From: Curtobacterium oceanosedimentum
GTDB taxonomy: Bacteria; Actinomycetota; Actinomycetes; Actinomycetales; Microbacteriaceae
NCBI RefSeq assembly: GCF_020297365.1
Contig: NZ_JAIXIG010000035.1
Location: forward strand, 1 to 36,112
Direction: 5' to 3'
Length of the DNA: 36,112 bases
Positions 18,086-25,711 of this stretch are shown in pieces; position 1 is the first letter of the stretch, and every line of letters starts with the position of its first letter. Below the pieces are notes generated by a model that saw only the letters and a program-made list of their open reading frames with translations, did not search any database and was not told where the DNA came from. The position numbers and the translations under genes were made by a program.

Positions 18086-18391
18086 ATGGCAGCACTGCTC
18101 AACGCACTCGTCGCGATCGCGGCCGTCACCGCCGCGCTCACCGCGACGAGCCTCGACCGCCGGGCGGCGGTCCTGCTCGGGGCGACCGGCAGCACGGTCG
18201 GCGTGTTCCTGGCCTGGGTGATCGCACCGGCGGCCTGGGCCGGCGCCCCGTTCCTGCCGTGGCTCGCCGCGGTCCTCGGGACCGCGGTGCTCGTGGCGGG
18301 GTGGAGTGCGGTCCGGCTGTACGACGGCGTCTTCGCCCCGCCGCCGGAACCGCCGGACGACACCGGCGCGGTCGCGACGGCCCGGTGGTGA
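18086..18391 (+). CDS. Small membrane protein in the hsp20 operon
   Basis: Unrecognised 101-residue protein with three likely helices (about 4-20, 27-49 and 54-78) and a Pro/Asp-rich soluble tail (PPPEPPDD). It starts 12 bp after the hsp20 stop with GGGGGCG as ribosome binding site. It should therefore be heat-induced with hsp20, but no function is known. A terminator hairpin starts 7 bp after its stop. Confidence 0.7.
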   Translation: MAALLNALVAIAAVTAALTATSLDRRAAVLLGATGSTVGVFLAWVIAPAAWAGAPFLPWLAAVLGTAVLVAGWSAVRLYDGVFAPPPEPPDDTGAVATARW

Positions 18392-18397
18392 CCACCT

Positions 18398-18443
18398 GAC
18401 GGACGGGAGGCGCGGTGCCAGCCGGCACCGCGCCTCCCGTTCG
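18398..18443. terminator. Hairpin between convergent hsp20 operon and catalase
   Basis: Stem of about 20 bp with one wobble pair and an AGCC loop (18420-18423). The outer part is GACGGACGGGAGGCGCGG. It is identical over more than 40 bases to the hairpin at 34643, and serves both converging transcripts. Confidence 0.7.
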
Positions 18444-18473
18444 TTCGTCACCGTGTGGGCAGACGGTGCGCGA

Positions 18474-19355
18474 CTACTCCTTGTTGAGCTTGTCCTGCAC
18501 CAGGCCGGCCGTCTTCTCGACGACGTTCGGCAGCTCGGTGGTGCCGTAGAACCGCACGTCGGGGTGCGTGGGCGGGGGCATCGGCACCGAGGTCGTGGGG
18601 CCGTCGTGGTACGTGTACTCGCCCTTGCCGTCGAACGACGGACCGCTCGCCCACGGGCCGTTCTTCGCCTCGGCACCGTCGGAGAAGTTGAGGTACTGGT
18701 AGTTGACCTCCTGGTTCTCCTTGGACTGCGGGAAGTTGCTCGGCACCGGGAAGCCCTCGACGCCCTTCTCGCGCAGCTCGGCCGCGGCCGTCGCCCACAT
18801 GTTCTGGTGCATGGTGTCGCGGGCGATGAGGAAGGACAGCAGGTCCCGCACGCCGTGGTCGTCGGTCATGTGGTACAGCCGTGCAGCCTGCACGCGCCCC
18901 TGCATCTCGGCGTTCTCGTTCGCGGTGAAGTCGGCGAGCAGGTTGCCGCTCGCCGTGATGTACGAGCCCTGCCACGGGTTGCCGTTGCTGTCCACCGGAC
19001 GGGCGCCGGCACCGGCGACGATGGCGTGCTGCACGTCGGTGCCGCCCACGATGGCGGCGACGGTCGGGTCGTCCTGCAGTGCGTCCTCGGTGATGCCGAG
19101 CGGGGACTTCTCGAGCAGCTGCGCGATCATCGTCGCGAGCATCTCGACGTGGCCCATCTCCTCGGCACCGATGCCGAAGACCATGTCGCGGTACTTGCCC
19201 GGGATGTGCATGTTCCACGCCTGGAACTGGTACTGCAGCGCGACGGAGATCTCGCCGTACTGACCGCCGAGCACCTCCTGCAGCTTGCGTGCGTAGACGG
19301 CGTCGGGCTTGTCGGGCGTCGACTTGAACTGGAGTTCCTGCTTGTGGAAGTACAA
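18474..19355 (-). CDS. Manganese (dimanganese) catalase
   Basis: Non-haem catalase of 293 residues that dismutates hydrogen peroxide at a Mn2 centre. All five metal ligands of the family are visible: Glu35 in GQYGEISVAL, Glu66 and His69 in GAEEMGHVE, Glu150 in NAEMQGR and His183 in RDTMHQNMW. The C-terminal third (FSDGAEAKNGPWASGPS) is the usual extended lobe. The start is TTG at 19355: it produces the invariant YFHKQELQF N-terminus and has AAGGAG 6 bases upstream, while no ATG or GTG fits. A rare TTG start may limit expression. Convergent with the hsp20 operon in a stress-related block. No OxyR- or PerR-like site was recognised in the 218 bp upstream. Confidence 0.95.
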   Translation of the reverse strand: MYFHKQELQFKSTPDKPDAVYARKLQEVLGGQYGEISVALQYQFQAWNMHIPGKYRDMVFGIGAEEMGHVEMLATMIAQLLEKSPLGITEDALQDDPTVAAIVGGTDVQHAIVAGAGARPVDSNGNPWQGSYITASGNLLADFTANENAEMQGRVQAARLYHMTDDHGVRDLLSFLIARDTMHQNMWATAAAELREKGVEGFPVPSNFPQSKENQEVNYQYLNFSDGAEAKNGPWASGPSFDGKGEYTYHDGPTTSVPMPPPTHPDVRFYGTTELPNVVEKTAGLVQDKLNKE

Positions 19356-19573
19356 ATGGTGCTCCTTCGTCTCAGCGGATGCTCTCGATCCGAGCGGCTG
19401 TTGGTCCCGATGCTCCGCGGCGGGCACTGGGCGGCCGTTCGGACTGGCCGGATCACGCGGGCGGACCTCCGGCCCGCCAGGACCCCCGGTACCGGTCGGC
19501 TTCACCCGGCAGGCGGAGGCGCTTCCACCCACCGCCCGATGCCCCTGGTCCGCCGGTTCCGCAGGCTGGGAGC

Positions 19574-19675
19574 ATGCAGACGTCCACCAAGCACACCATC
19601 GCCACCCTGCTGCTCTGCGCCGCGATCGTGGCCACCACCGTCGTCACGCTCATGGCCATGACGCCCCCCGCGTGA
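19574..19675 (+). CDS. 33-residue single-span membrane peptide
   Basis: A short gene encoding a basic start (MQTSTKH) and one long hydrophobic helix (about residues 8-29). TGGGAG lies just before the ATG. It ends 28 bp before the histidine kinase start and would share its transcript. Small membrane peptides can modulate sensor kinases, but that role is only a guess, and the gene itself is unproven. Confidence 0.4.
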   Translation: MQTSTKHTIATLLLCAAIVATTVVTLMAMTPPA

Positions 19676-19703
19676 CGCCGCCGCGGCATGGGAGGATCGA
19701 ACC

Positions 19704-20915
19704 GTGACCGAACGGGGCAGGTTCCTCCGGCCGCTCGCCACCCGGTCGATCGTCGTCGACGTGGCCTGGGCGGCCCTCGCGGCGTTCGTCTTCCTGCTGC
19801 CCATCGACCTCGAGCTCGAGCGTGCGAGCCTCGCCGCGGTCCTGTCCGCGTCGGTGGCGATCGCCCTGCGCCGGGTGTCCCCGTCGGCGGCGATGGCGAT
19901 GATCGTCGTCCTCGGTGTCATCCAGGTCGGCGGCGGCGAGCGCCCGTCCCTCGTCGACCTCGCGATGTTCGTCGTGATCGGCACGGCCGCGGTGGTCGGC
20001 AGCCGGACCGAGGTCGTCGTGTCGGGTGTGCTCGCCGTCGTCGCCGGCGCGTCCGCCACGGTGTACCTGGCGTCGACGGGCTTCCGGTTCCTCGTGCTCA
20101 TCAACGGCCCGCGCGACCAGGCCTTCCTCGCCATGGCCGCCCCGGTCACCGCGCTGCTCGGGGTGTGGGCGGGCGGGGTCGCCGTCCGGGCCTTCCGGTC
20201 CCGCGACCGCGAGTCCGAGCGCCGCGCGGACGCCGAGGCCGCCGCGTCCCGGGCCGAGGCCGTCGCCACCGAGGCCGAAGCCACGGCCACCCGCGCGATC
20301 GACGTCGCCGAGTCCGAGCGCATCCGCGCGGACATCGCCCGCGACGTGCACGACGTGGTCGGACACTCGCTCGCCGTCATCATCGCGCAGGCCGACTCGG
20401 TCCCGTTCCTCGAGGACGAGGCGCGCATCCGCGCGGTGAGCGCGACCATCGCGAGCACCGCCCGGAGCTCCCTGGTCGAGGTGCGACAGGTGCTCGGGCA
20501 CGTCGACGGCTCGGCCGCCGCGACCGGCCCCGGCTCGCTCGAGGAGATCGTCCAGGGCATCCGTGACGCCGGCGTGGCCGTCGACCGGACGGTGCGCGGT
20601 GTGCCCGGCACCCTGCGCCCCGACACCGGCACCGCCGCCCGACGGGTGCTGCAGGAGATGCTCACGAACGCACTCCGGCACGGGGCACCCGGCGAGCCGG
20701 TGGTCGTCCGCGAGACCTGGCGGAGTGCCGACCTGGTGCTCGAGGTCGAGAACACGGTCGGCGACGGCACCACCCGGGGGTCCGGCCGCGGCATCGACGG
20801 CATGGAGTCCCGCCTCGGCGCACTCGGCGGGTCGTTCGACGCCGCCGTCCTCGACGACGTGTTCACCGCACGCGCCCGCATCCCGTCCGACGTCCAAGGG
20901 GGAACCGTCCGATGA
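19704..20915 (+). CDS. Sensor histidine kinase, NarL/HisKA_3 type
   Basis: Membrane sensor kinase of 403 residues. The N-terminal half holds four to six hydrophobic helices (first about 16-34, last about 140-163) with short loops, so sensing is likely within or near the membrane. A charged Ala-rich coiled coil (about 167-207) leads to the HisKA_3 helix DIARDVHDVVGHSLAV, with phospho-acceptor His216. The ATPase domain has LTNALRHG and the GSGRGIDGMESRLGALGG glycine box. The GTG at 19704 has GGGAGG upstream. The stop overlaps the response-regulator ATG (ATGA). The signal is unknown; this architecture is common in actinobacterial envelope-stress and antibiotic-response systems. Confidence 0.93.
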   Translation: MTERGRFLRPLATRSIVVDVAWAALAAFVFLLPIDLELERASLAAVLSASVAIALRRVSPSAAMAMIVVLGVIQVGGGERPSLVDLAMFVVIGTAAVVGSRTEVVVSGVLAVVAGASATVYLASTGFRFLVLINGPRDQAFLAMAAPVTALLGVWAGGVAVRAFRSRDRESERRADAEAAASRAEAVATEAEATATRAIDVAESERIRADIARDVHDVVGHSLAVIIAQADSVPFLEDEARIRAVSATIASTARSSLVEVRQVLGHVDGSAAATGPGSLEEIVQGIRDAGVAVDRTVRGVPGTLRPDTGTAARRVLQEMLTNALRHGAPGEPVVVRETWRSADLVLEVENTVGDGTTRGSGRGIDGMESRLGALGGSFDAAVLDDVFTARARIPSDVQGGTVR

Positions 20916-21583
20916 CCGAACCGATCAGGATCCTGCTCACCGACGACCAGGCGCTGTTCCGCGCCGGGCTGCGGGTGGTGCTCGACGCCCAGGACGACAT
21001 GCGTGTGGTCGGCGAGGCCTCCGACGGTGCCGAGGCCCTGGCCCTCGTCCCCGAACTCCGCCCCGACGTCGTGCTGCTCGACATGCGGATGGCCGGCATG
21101 GACGGCGTCGAGACCGTCCGGCAGCTCTACTCCGGCGCGGTCGAGGGCCCGCTGCCCCGCGTGGTCGTGCTCACGACCTTCGGACTCGACCCGGCCGCCG
21201 CGACCGCGATCCGCCTGGGCGCGAGCGGGTTCCTGCTCAAGGACACCACGCCGCCGTTCCTGTTCGCCGCGGTGCGCGCCGTGCACGAGGGCAGCTCGGT
21301 CATCGCGCCGAACGACCTCGCGCAGCTCTTCGGCACCGACGTCGCACGGGCACCCGCCCCGCAGCCGCCCGAGTTCGCGAGCCTGACCGAACGGGAGCGG
21401 GTCGTGTTCGGCTGGGCGTCACGCGGCCTCTCGAACGCCGAGATCGCCACGAAGGAGTTCGTGACCGAGTCGACGGTGAAGACCCAGATCTCGAGCATCC
21501 TCGGCAAGCTCTCGCTGCGCGACCGGGTGCAACTCGTCGTCTACGCGCACGACCACGGGCTGGCGGGCACCCGCGAGCACTAG
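20912..21583 (+). CDS. Response regulator, NarL/LuxR type
   Basis: DNA-binding partner of the preceding kinase, 223 residues. The receiver domain (about 5-125) has acidic residues in LLTDDQALFR, phospho-acceptor Asp57 in VVLLDMRMAG, a Thr in VVLTTF and Lys in FLLKDTT. The C-terminal LuxR helix-turn-helix reads LTERERVVFGWASRGLSNAEIA and continues TESTVKTQISSILGKL. Four-base overlap with the kinase gene implies coupling. The stop also overlaps the converging tetR stop by four bases (21580-21583), so the two transcripts must read into each other. Confidence 0.95.
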   Translation: MTEPIRILLTDDQALFRAGLRVVLDAQDDMRVVGEASDGAEALALVPELRPDVVLLDMRMAGMDGVETVRQLYSGAVEGPLPRVVVLTTFGLDPAAATAIRLGASGFLLKDTTPPFLFAAVRAVHEGSSVIAPNDLAQLFGTDVARAPAPQPPEFASLTERERVVFGWASRGLSNAEIATKEFVTESTVKTQISSILGKLSLRDRVQLVVYAHDHGLAGTREH

Positions 21584-22332
21584 TCCGCGGCGATCCGGTC
21601 GAGCCACTCCGCGAGCATCGTCCGCTCGGCTGACGACAGACGCTCGAGCCGGGGCGCTGCGGCACGGAGGGTGATCGCGGCACTCGTCACGGCTCCGTTC
21701 CCCCGTCCGCGACCGTCCGACGCCGCGCTGCGGTGGTCCGTCGTCGACTCGCCCGACACCAAGATCCGCCCGAGCACGGCCTCCAGGACGTCATCGGCGA
21801 GGGACGGGTCCCGCTCGTCCGCCGGAGCGGCGAGGACCGCGAGGACCGCCCCGGTCCCGGCCGCGTGCACGAGCTCGACCGCGCGGCGCTCCGGCACGGC
21901 CAGTCGCCCGGCCTCGGCCACCCGCTGGATGCGTTCAGCGAGCAGCGCAGTACCGGCCCGGGCGGCTGCCGACCGACGGCCACGCTCCGGGTCGCTCAAC
22001 AGCACGAACAGGTCGGGGTTCGCCAGCCCGAAGCCGATCGTCATCGACCACCCGGTGCGCAGGTCCTCGACGGGGTCGGTCGCGTCGTCACGAGCAGCCC
22101 GGACGGCGTCGGCCTTGATCGCCGAGAACGTGGCCATGGCGTGCTCGGCCACCGCCTCGAGCAGGCCGTCCTTGTCGCCGAACAGCCGGTAGATGGTCGG
22201 TGCCTGCACGCCCGCGCCGTCCGCGACGGCCCGCGTGGTCACCGCCGCGGCACCGCGTTCGCGCAGCATGGTGCCGGCGACCTCGACGATGCGCGAACGC
22301 GTCTCGTCACGCTGGCTTCCCTGCTCGATCAC
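21580..22332 (-). CDS. TetR-family regulator divergent from an NmrA reductase
   Basis: A 250-residue repressor. The helix-turn-helix reads AAAVTTRAVADGAGVQAPTIYRLF, then a ligand domain with GWSMTIGFGLANPDLFVLL, and a longer than usual C-terminal tail ending in AERTMLAEWLDRIAAD. The GTG at 22332 is taken because the protein then begins a few residues before the DNA-binding domain; the frame runs further upstream into the divergent gene. An inverted repeat lies directly in front of it. It is likely to control itself and the NmrA-type gene at 22412. Confidence 0.88.
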   Translation of the reverse strand: MIEQGSQRDETRSRIVEVAGTMLRERGAAAVTTRAVADGAGVQAPTIYRLFGDKDGLLEAVAEHAMATFSAIKADAVRAARDDATDPVEDLRTGWSMTIGFGLANPDLFVLLSDPERGRRSAAARAGTALLAERIQRVAEAGRLAVPERRAVELVHAAGTGAVLAVLAAPADERDPSLADDVLEAVLGRILVSGESTTDHRSAASDGRGRGNGAVTSAAITLRAAAPRLERLSSAERTMLAEWLDRIAAD

Positions 22333-22342
22333 GGAACAACGA

Positions 22343-22369
22343 TAACGGAAGTGTGCTATCACTGTGTTA
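22343..22369. promoter_or_regulatory. Candidate TetR operator between divergent genes
   Basis: TAACGGAAGTG, a 6-nt centre TGCTAT, then CACTGTGTTA: arms pair as TAAC-NN-AGTG against CACT-NN-GTTA with one bulged A. It sits 11 bp before the tetR start and 42 bp before the NmrA start, inside the only A+T-rich stretch of the gap. Confidence 0.5.
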
Positions 22370-22411
22370 ACGGCGGTACCTGATCGCTGTTTCCATCGAT
22401 ACGGAGAAGCC

Positions 22412-23254
22412 ATGATCGTCATCACCGGGGCCACCGGAGCCCTCAACGGCGCCACCGCCGACCACCTGCTCGAGCGCCTCGCGCCGTCCGATCTGGCCGT
22501 GGTCACCCGCGACCCCGCCCGCGCCCAGCGGTTCGCCGACCGTGGCGTCGAGGTCCGCCGAGGCGACTACGCCGAGCCGGAGACCCTGCCGGCGGCCTTC
22601 GCGGGCGCCGAGCAGCTCCTGCTCGTCTCGTCGAGCGACCCGGCCGCCGACGCCGTCGCACTGCACCGTGCCGCGGTCGATGCAGCCGTGGAGGCCGGCG
22701 TCGGTCGGGTCCTCTACACGAGCCACCAGGGCGCCTCGCACGGTTCGCCCTTCGTGCCGGCGACACACCATGCCGCCACCGAGGACCTGCTCCGCGACTC
22801 GGGGCTGCCGTGGACGAGCCTGCGCAACGGCTTCTACGCCCACAGCGCGGCCTGGATGACGGGCCCCTGGCAGGAGACCGGCGTGGTGTCCGTCCCCGTC
22901 GACGGGCCGGTGTCGTGGACCGCCCGCGAGGACGCCGCCGAGGCAGCCGCAGCCATCCTGCTCGCTGACCAGCCGTTCGACGGGCCGGTGACGCTCACCG
23001 CTCCGGAAGCGCCGACCTTCGCCGACCTTGCTCGGCAGGCCTCCGAGGTGTCCGGACGGACGATCGGCTTCGAGGCCCTGGGCGTGGACGAGTGGCGTGC
23101 CCGTGCGCTGGCCGCGGGGCAGGACCCGCACATGGTCGGGTTCCTGATCGGCATGTACCAGGCCGCCGAGCAGGGCCTGTTCGCCGGCACCGATCCGCTG
23201 CTCGGCGAGCTGCTCGGACGGGCCCCTCGGCCGGTCCGCGACCAGCTCAGCTGA
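22412..23254 (+). CDS. NmrA/QorB-like NAD(P)H:quinone oxidoreductase
   Basis: Atypical SDR of 280 residues. The Rossmann motif is VITGATGALNGATADHL at residues 3-19. It then has RVLYTSHQGASHGS, the region WTSLRNGFYAHS, and a C-terminal segment TFADLARQASEVSGR as in QorB-type quinone reductases. Like the paralogue at 4577 it lacks an obvious Tyr-xxx-Lys pair. The ATG at 22412 has ACGGAGAAG upstream. Regulation by the divergent TetR is likely, as for many electrophile- or quinone-induced reductases. It overlaps the end of the converging isomerase gene by 8 bp. Confidence 0.88.
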   Translation: MIVITGATGALNGATADHLLERLAPSDLAVVTRDPARAQRFADRGVEVRRGDYAEPETLPAAFAGAEQLLLVSSSDPAADAVALHRAAVDAAVEAGVGRVLYTSHQGASHGSPFVPATHHAATEDLLRDSGLPWTSLRNGFYAHSAAWMTGPWQETGVVSVPVDGPVSWTAREDAAEAAAAILLADQPFDGPVTLTAPEAPTFADLARQASEVSGRTIGFEALGVDEWRARALAAGQDPHMVGFLIGMYQAAEQGLFAGTDPLLGELLGRAPRPVRDQLS

Positions 23255-24008
23255 GCGCCGCGACCTCGTCGAGGATCGTCGCGACCGCGGCGGGATCGTG
23301 GGCGAACCGTCCGAGGAACAGCCCACCGATCCGGCCCCGCCCCCGCGTGAGCAGACCGGGTCCGGCGCTGCCCCCGTAGACGACGGTGCTGCCGTGCAGT
23401 TCGGGTCGCGACGCCAGGTGCTGCTCGATCCCGTCGAGCACCGCCACGATGTGGTCGTCCGGTGCCGGTGCCGGCGCACCGATGGCCCACACCGGTTCGT
23501 AGGCCACGGTCAGGGGTCCGGTCAGGCCGTCCGCGACGGCGGTCGCGACGGCCCGGTCGAGCTGCGCCGTCACCGCCGCCACGGCCTCCATCGGATCGGA
23601 GGCCCGGTCCGGCTCTCCGACGCACAGCAGCGGACGCAGGTGGTTGCGGCAGGCCGCGTGCACCTTCCCGGCGATCGTCGCGTCGTCCTCGTGGAACAGC
23701 GTGCGGCGTTCTGCGTGGCCGATCTCGACCAGGTCGACCCCGATCTCGCGCAGCTCGGCGCCGGAGACCTCACCGGTGAAGGCGCCGTCGTCGGCCCACG
23801 ACAGGTCCTGCGCGGCGAGCTGCACTCCGGAGCCCGCGAGCAGGTCCCGCACCGGCACCAGCGCCGGGAACGTCGGCGCCACGAACAGCGTTGCCGTTCC
23901 CGAGCGCACCGCGGGGTGCCGCCGGGCGATGCCCGCGACCTCGCCCGCCCAGGCCAGCGTCCGGGCGTGCGAGAAGTACATCTTCAGCGACACCCCGATC
24001 GTGATCAC
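23247..24008 (-). CDS. Triose-phosphate isomerase homologue, probable L-erythrulose-1-phosphate isomerase
   Basis: TIM-barrel isomerase of 253 residues. The catalytic trio is kept: Lys9 in GVSLKMYF, His98 in EIGHAERRTLF and Glu171 in AYEPVWAIG. The surroundings differ from housekeeping TpiA: the N-terminal Asn-Trp-Lys becomes Ser-Leu-Lys, the mobile loop 6 TGK becomes APA, and the last phosphate loop reads GGLFLGRFAHDP. Such divergent copies in tetritol operons (EryH/LerI) interconvert L-erythrulose 1-phosphate and D-erythrulose 4-phosphate; I infer the same here from the adjoining kinase. The GTG start overlaps the kinase stop (GTGA). It is the last gene of the operon. Confidence 0.85.
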   Translation of the reverse strand: MITIGVSLKMYFSHARTLAWAGEVAGIARRHPAVRSGTATLFVAPTFPALVPVRDLLAGSGVQLAAQDLSWADDGAFTGEVSGAELREIGVDLVEIGHAERRTLFHEDDATIAGKVHAACRNHLRPLLCVGEPDRASDPMEAVAAVTAQLDRAVATAVADGLTGPLTVAYEPVWAIGAPAPAPDDHIVAVLDGIEQHLASRPELHGSTVVYGGSAGPGLLTRGRGRIGGLFLGRFAHDPAAVATILDEVAALS

Positions 24009-25711
24009 GGTGCGACCGTCTCCACGATGAGCGCGAACGACAGGGCTCCCGGGTCCGCGGTGCCGACGGCCTGCTCGGCGTGGGTCCGGGCACGGCCCAT
24101 CCGCGGCACGAGGGACTCCGTGGCGTCCGCGGCCTCGCGGGCGGCACGGACGGCGTCACCCCAGGCCTCGGCGAGCGCCGCCCCGGCGTCGAGCCGGGTG
24201 CGGAGCACCTCGTCGAACGGCACCAGCGCGTCCACCATCGTCTTGTCGCCCACCGTCGCGCCGAACGCCAGCACCGCCTCGGTGGCTTCCCGCACGGCCT
24301 GCGCGACGGTGGCACCCGACGGGCGCTCGTCGTCCCCGATGACGCGACCGAGTGCCTCCAGTGCGGCGCCCCAGATCGCACCGGACGTGCCGCCGGCCTT
24401 GTCGGACCACGCGTCGGCGGCGATCCGGAGGACGCTGCCGACACCGGCGCCGCCGGTTACAGCCTCCGCCGTCGCTGCCGCTGCGGCGTGCGCGCCGCGC
24501 TGCATGCCGATGCCGTGGTCGCCGTCACCGGCGACCGCGTCGATGCGGCCGAGCTCGTCGGCGTGCTCGTCGAGCACCGCGCGGACCGCGTCGAACCCGG
24601 CGGCGACCCGTTCGGCGACCGCTCGTGAGTCGTCGCTCGCCGGACCGATGGGCACGGCCTCGGCGTCGGCGGCGACCGTCGACGGGTCGACGCGCTCCTG
24701 CGCCACCGCACCGCCCTTGCGGTAGGCGGGGGTGTCGGCCGGTGCAGCCCAGAGCTGCTCCAGCTCGTCGTCCAGCCAGAGCAGCGTCAGCGAGACGCCC
24801 GCCATGTCGAAGCTCGTGACGAGCTCACCCACCTCGGGCTCGACGATCACGACGCCGGCGTCCGCCAGCCGCTGCTGCACCGAGCGGTAGACGACGAAGA
24901 GCTCCTCATACTTCACCGACCCCAGGCCGTTCAGGATCGGGACCACCCGCTGGCCCTCGAGCACCGTGCCGTCCGGCAGCTCGTCGAGCAGGCGTGCGAC
25001 CAACAGCTCGGCCAGGCCGTCGGCCGTGGGCACGTCCGTCTCGTCGATCCCCCGCTCGCCGTGGATGCCCATCCCGACCGCCATGCGCCCTTCGGGCACC
25101 TCGAACAGCGGCTCGTCGGCACCGGGCAGCGAGCAGCCCGAGAACGCGACCCCGAAACTGCGGGTGCGGTCGTTCGCCCGATCCGCGACGGCGGCCACCG
25201 CGTCCAGGTCGTCGCCCCGCTCGGCGGCGGCACCGGCGATCTTGAAGACGCACAGGTCCCCCGCGATCCCCCGACGCTTCGCACGCTCGTCCACCGTGGC
25301 GCTCGTGACGTCGTCGGTCACGCGCACCGTGCGGACCGGGATGCCCTCGGCCTCGAGCGTCCGCGCTGCGGCATCGAAGTTCAGGACGTCCCCGGCGTAG
25401 TTGCCGTAGCTGAGCAGCACGCCGCCGCCGTGTTCGGCGGCCCGAGCGACACCGGCCACCTGCTGGGCGCTCGGGCTTGCGAACAGGTTGCCCATGGCTG
25501 CACCGGCCGCCAGGCCGTGTCCGACCAGCCCGCCGAACGCCGGGTAGTGGCCGGAGCCGCCGCCGATCACGACCGCGACCGTGCCGTCGGGGCTCGTGGT
25601 GGCGCGCGCGACCCCGCCGTGCACCCGGCGCACCCAGCGCTCGTTGGCGACGACGAAGCCGTCGGTCGCCTCGTCGGCGAAGTCCGCCGGGTCGTTGAAC
25701 AGCCTGGTCAT
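24005..25711 (-). CDS. DhaK-DhaL fused dihydroxyacetone/erythrulose-type kinase
   Basis: ATP-dependent ketose kinase of 568 residues. The DhaK part (about 1-330) has VVIGGGSGHYPAFGGLVG and GNYAGDVLNFD, and the substrate-binding His217 in MGIHGERGI, which holds a ketose as a hemiaminal. The DhaL part (about 365-568) has the Mg-ATP motif DGDHG (396-400), GGTSGAIWGAALEAL and GDKTMVDAL. The fused single-chain form uses ATP directly, unlike PTS-dependent DhaKLM. In this operon, next to a TIM homologue, erythrulose is a likelier substrate than dihydroxyacetone. AAGGGGAG precedes the ATG at 25711, which overlaps the transporter stop (ATGA). Confidence 0.92.
   Translation of the reverse strand: MTRLFNDPADFADEATDGFVVANERWVRRVHGGVARATTSPDGTVAVVIGGGSGHYPAFGGLVGHGLAAGAAMGNLFASPSAQQVAGVARAAEHGGGVLLSYGNYAGDVLNFDAAARTLEAEGIPVRTVRVTDDVTSATVDERAKRRGIAGDLCVFKIAGAAAERGDDLDAVAAVADRANDRTRSFGVAFSGCSLPGADEPLFEVPEGRMAVGMGIHGERGIDETDVPTADGLAELLVARLLDELPDGTVLEGQRVVPILNGLGSVKYEELFVVYRSVQQRLADAGVVIVEPEVGELVTSFDMAGVSLTLLWLDDELEQLWAAPADTPAYRKGGAVAQERVDPSTVAADAEAVPIGPASDDSRAVAERVAAGFDAVRAVLDEHADELGRIDAVAGDGDHGIGMQRGAHAAAAATAEAVTGGAGVGSVLRIAADAWSDKAGGTSGAIWGAALEALGRVIGDDERPSGATVAQAVREATEAVLAFGATVGDKTMVDALVPFDEVLRTRLDAGAALAEAWGDAVRAAREAADATESLVPRMGRARTHAEQAVGTADPGALSFALIVETVAP

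Noticed and set aside
23247..24008. Annotation as housekeeping triose-phosphate isomerase (tpiA).
   Set aside because: No gap or pgk neighbours, altered phosphate loops and placement in an inducible catabolic operon make the glycolytic enzyme unlikely.
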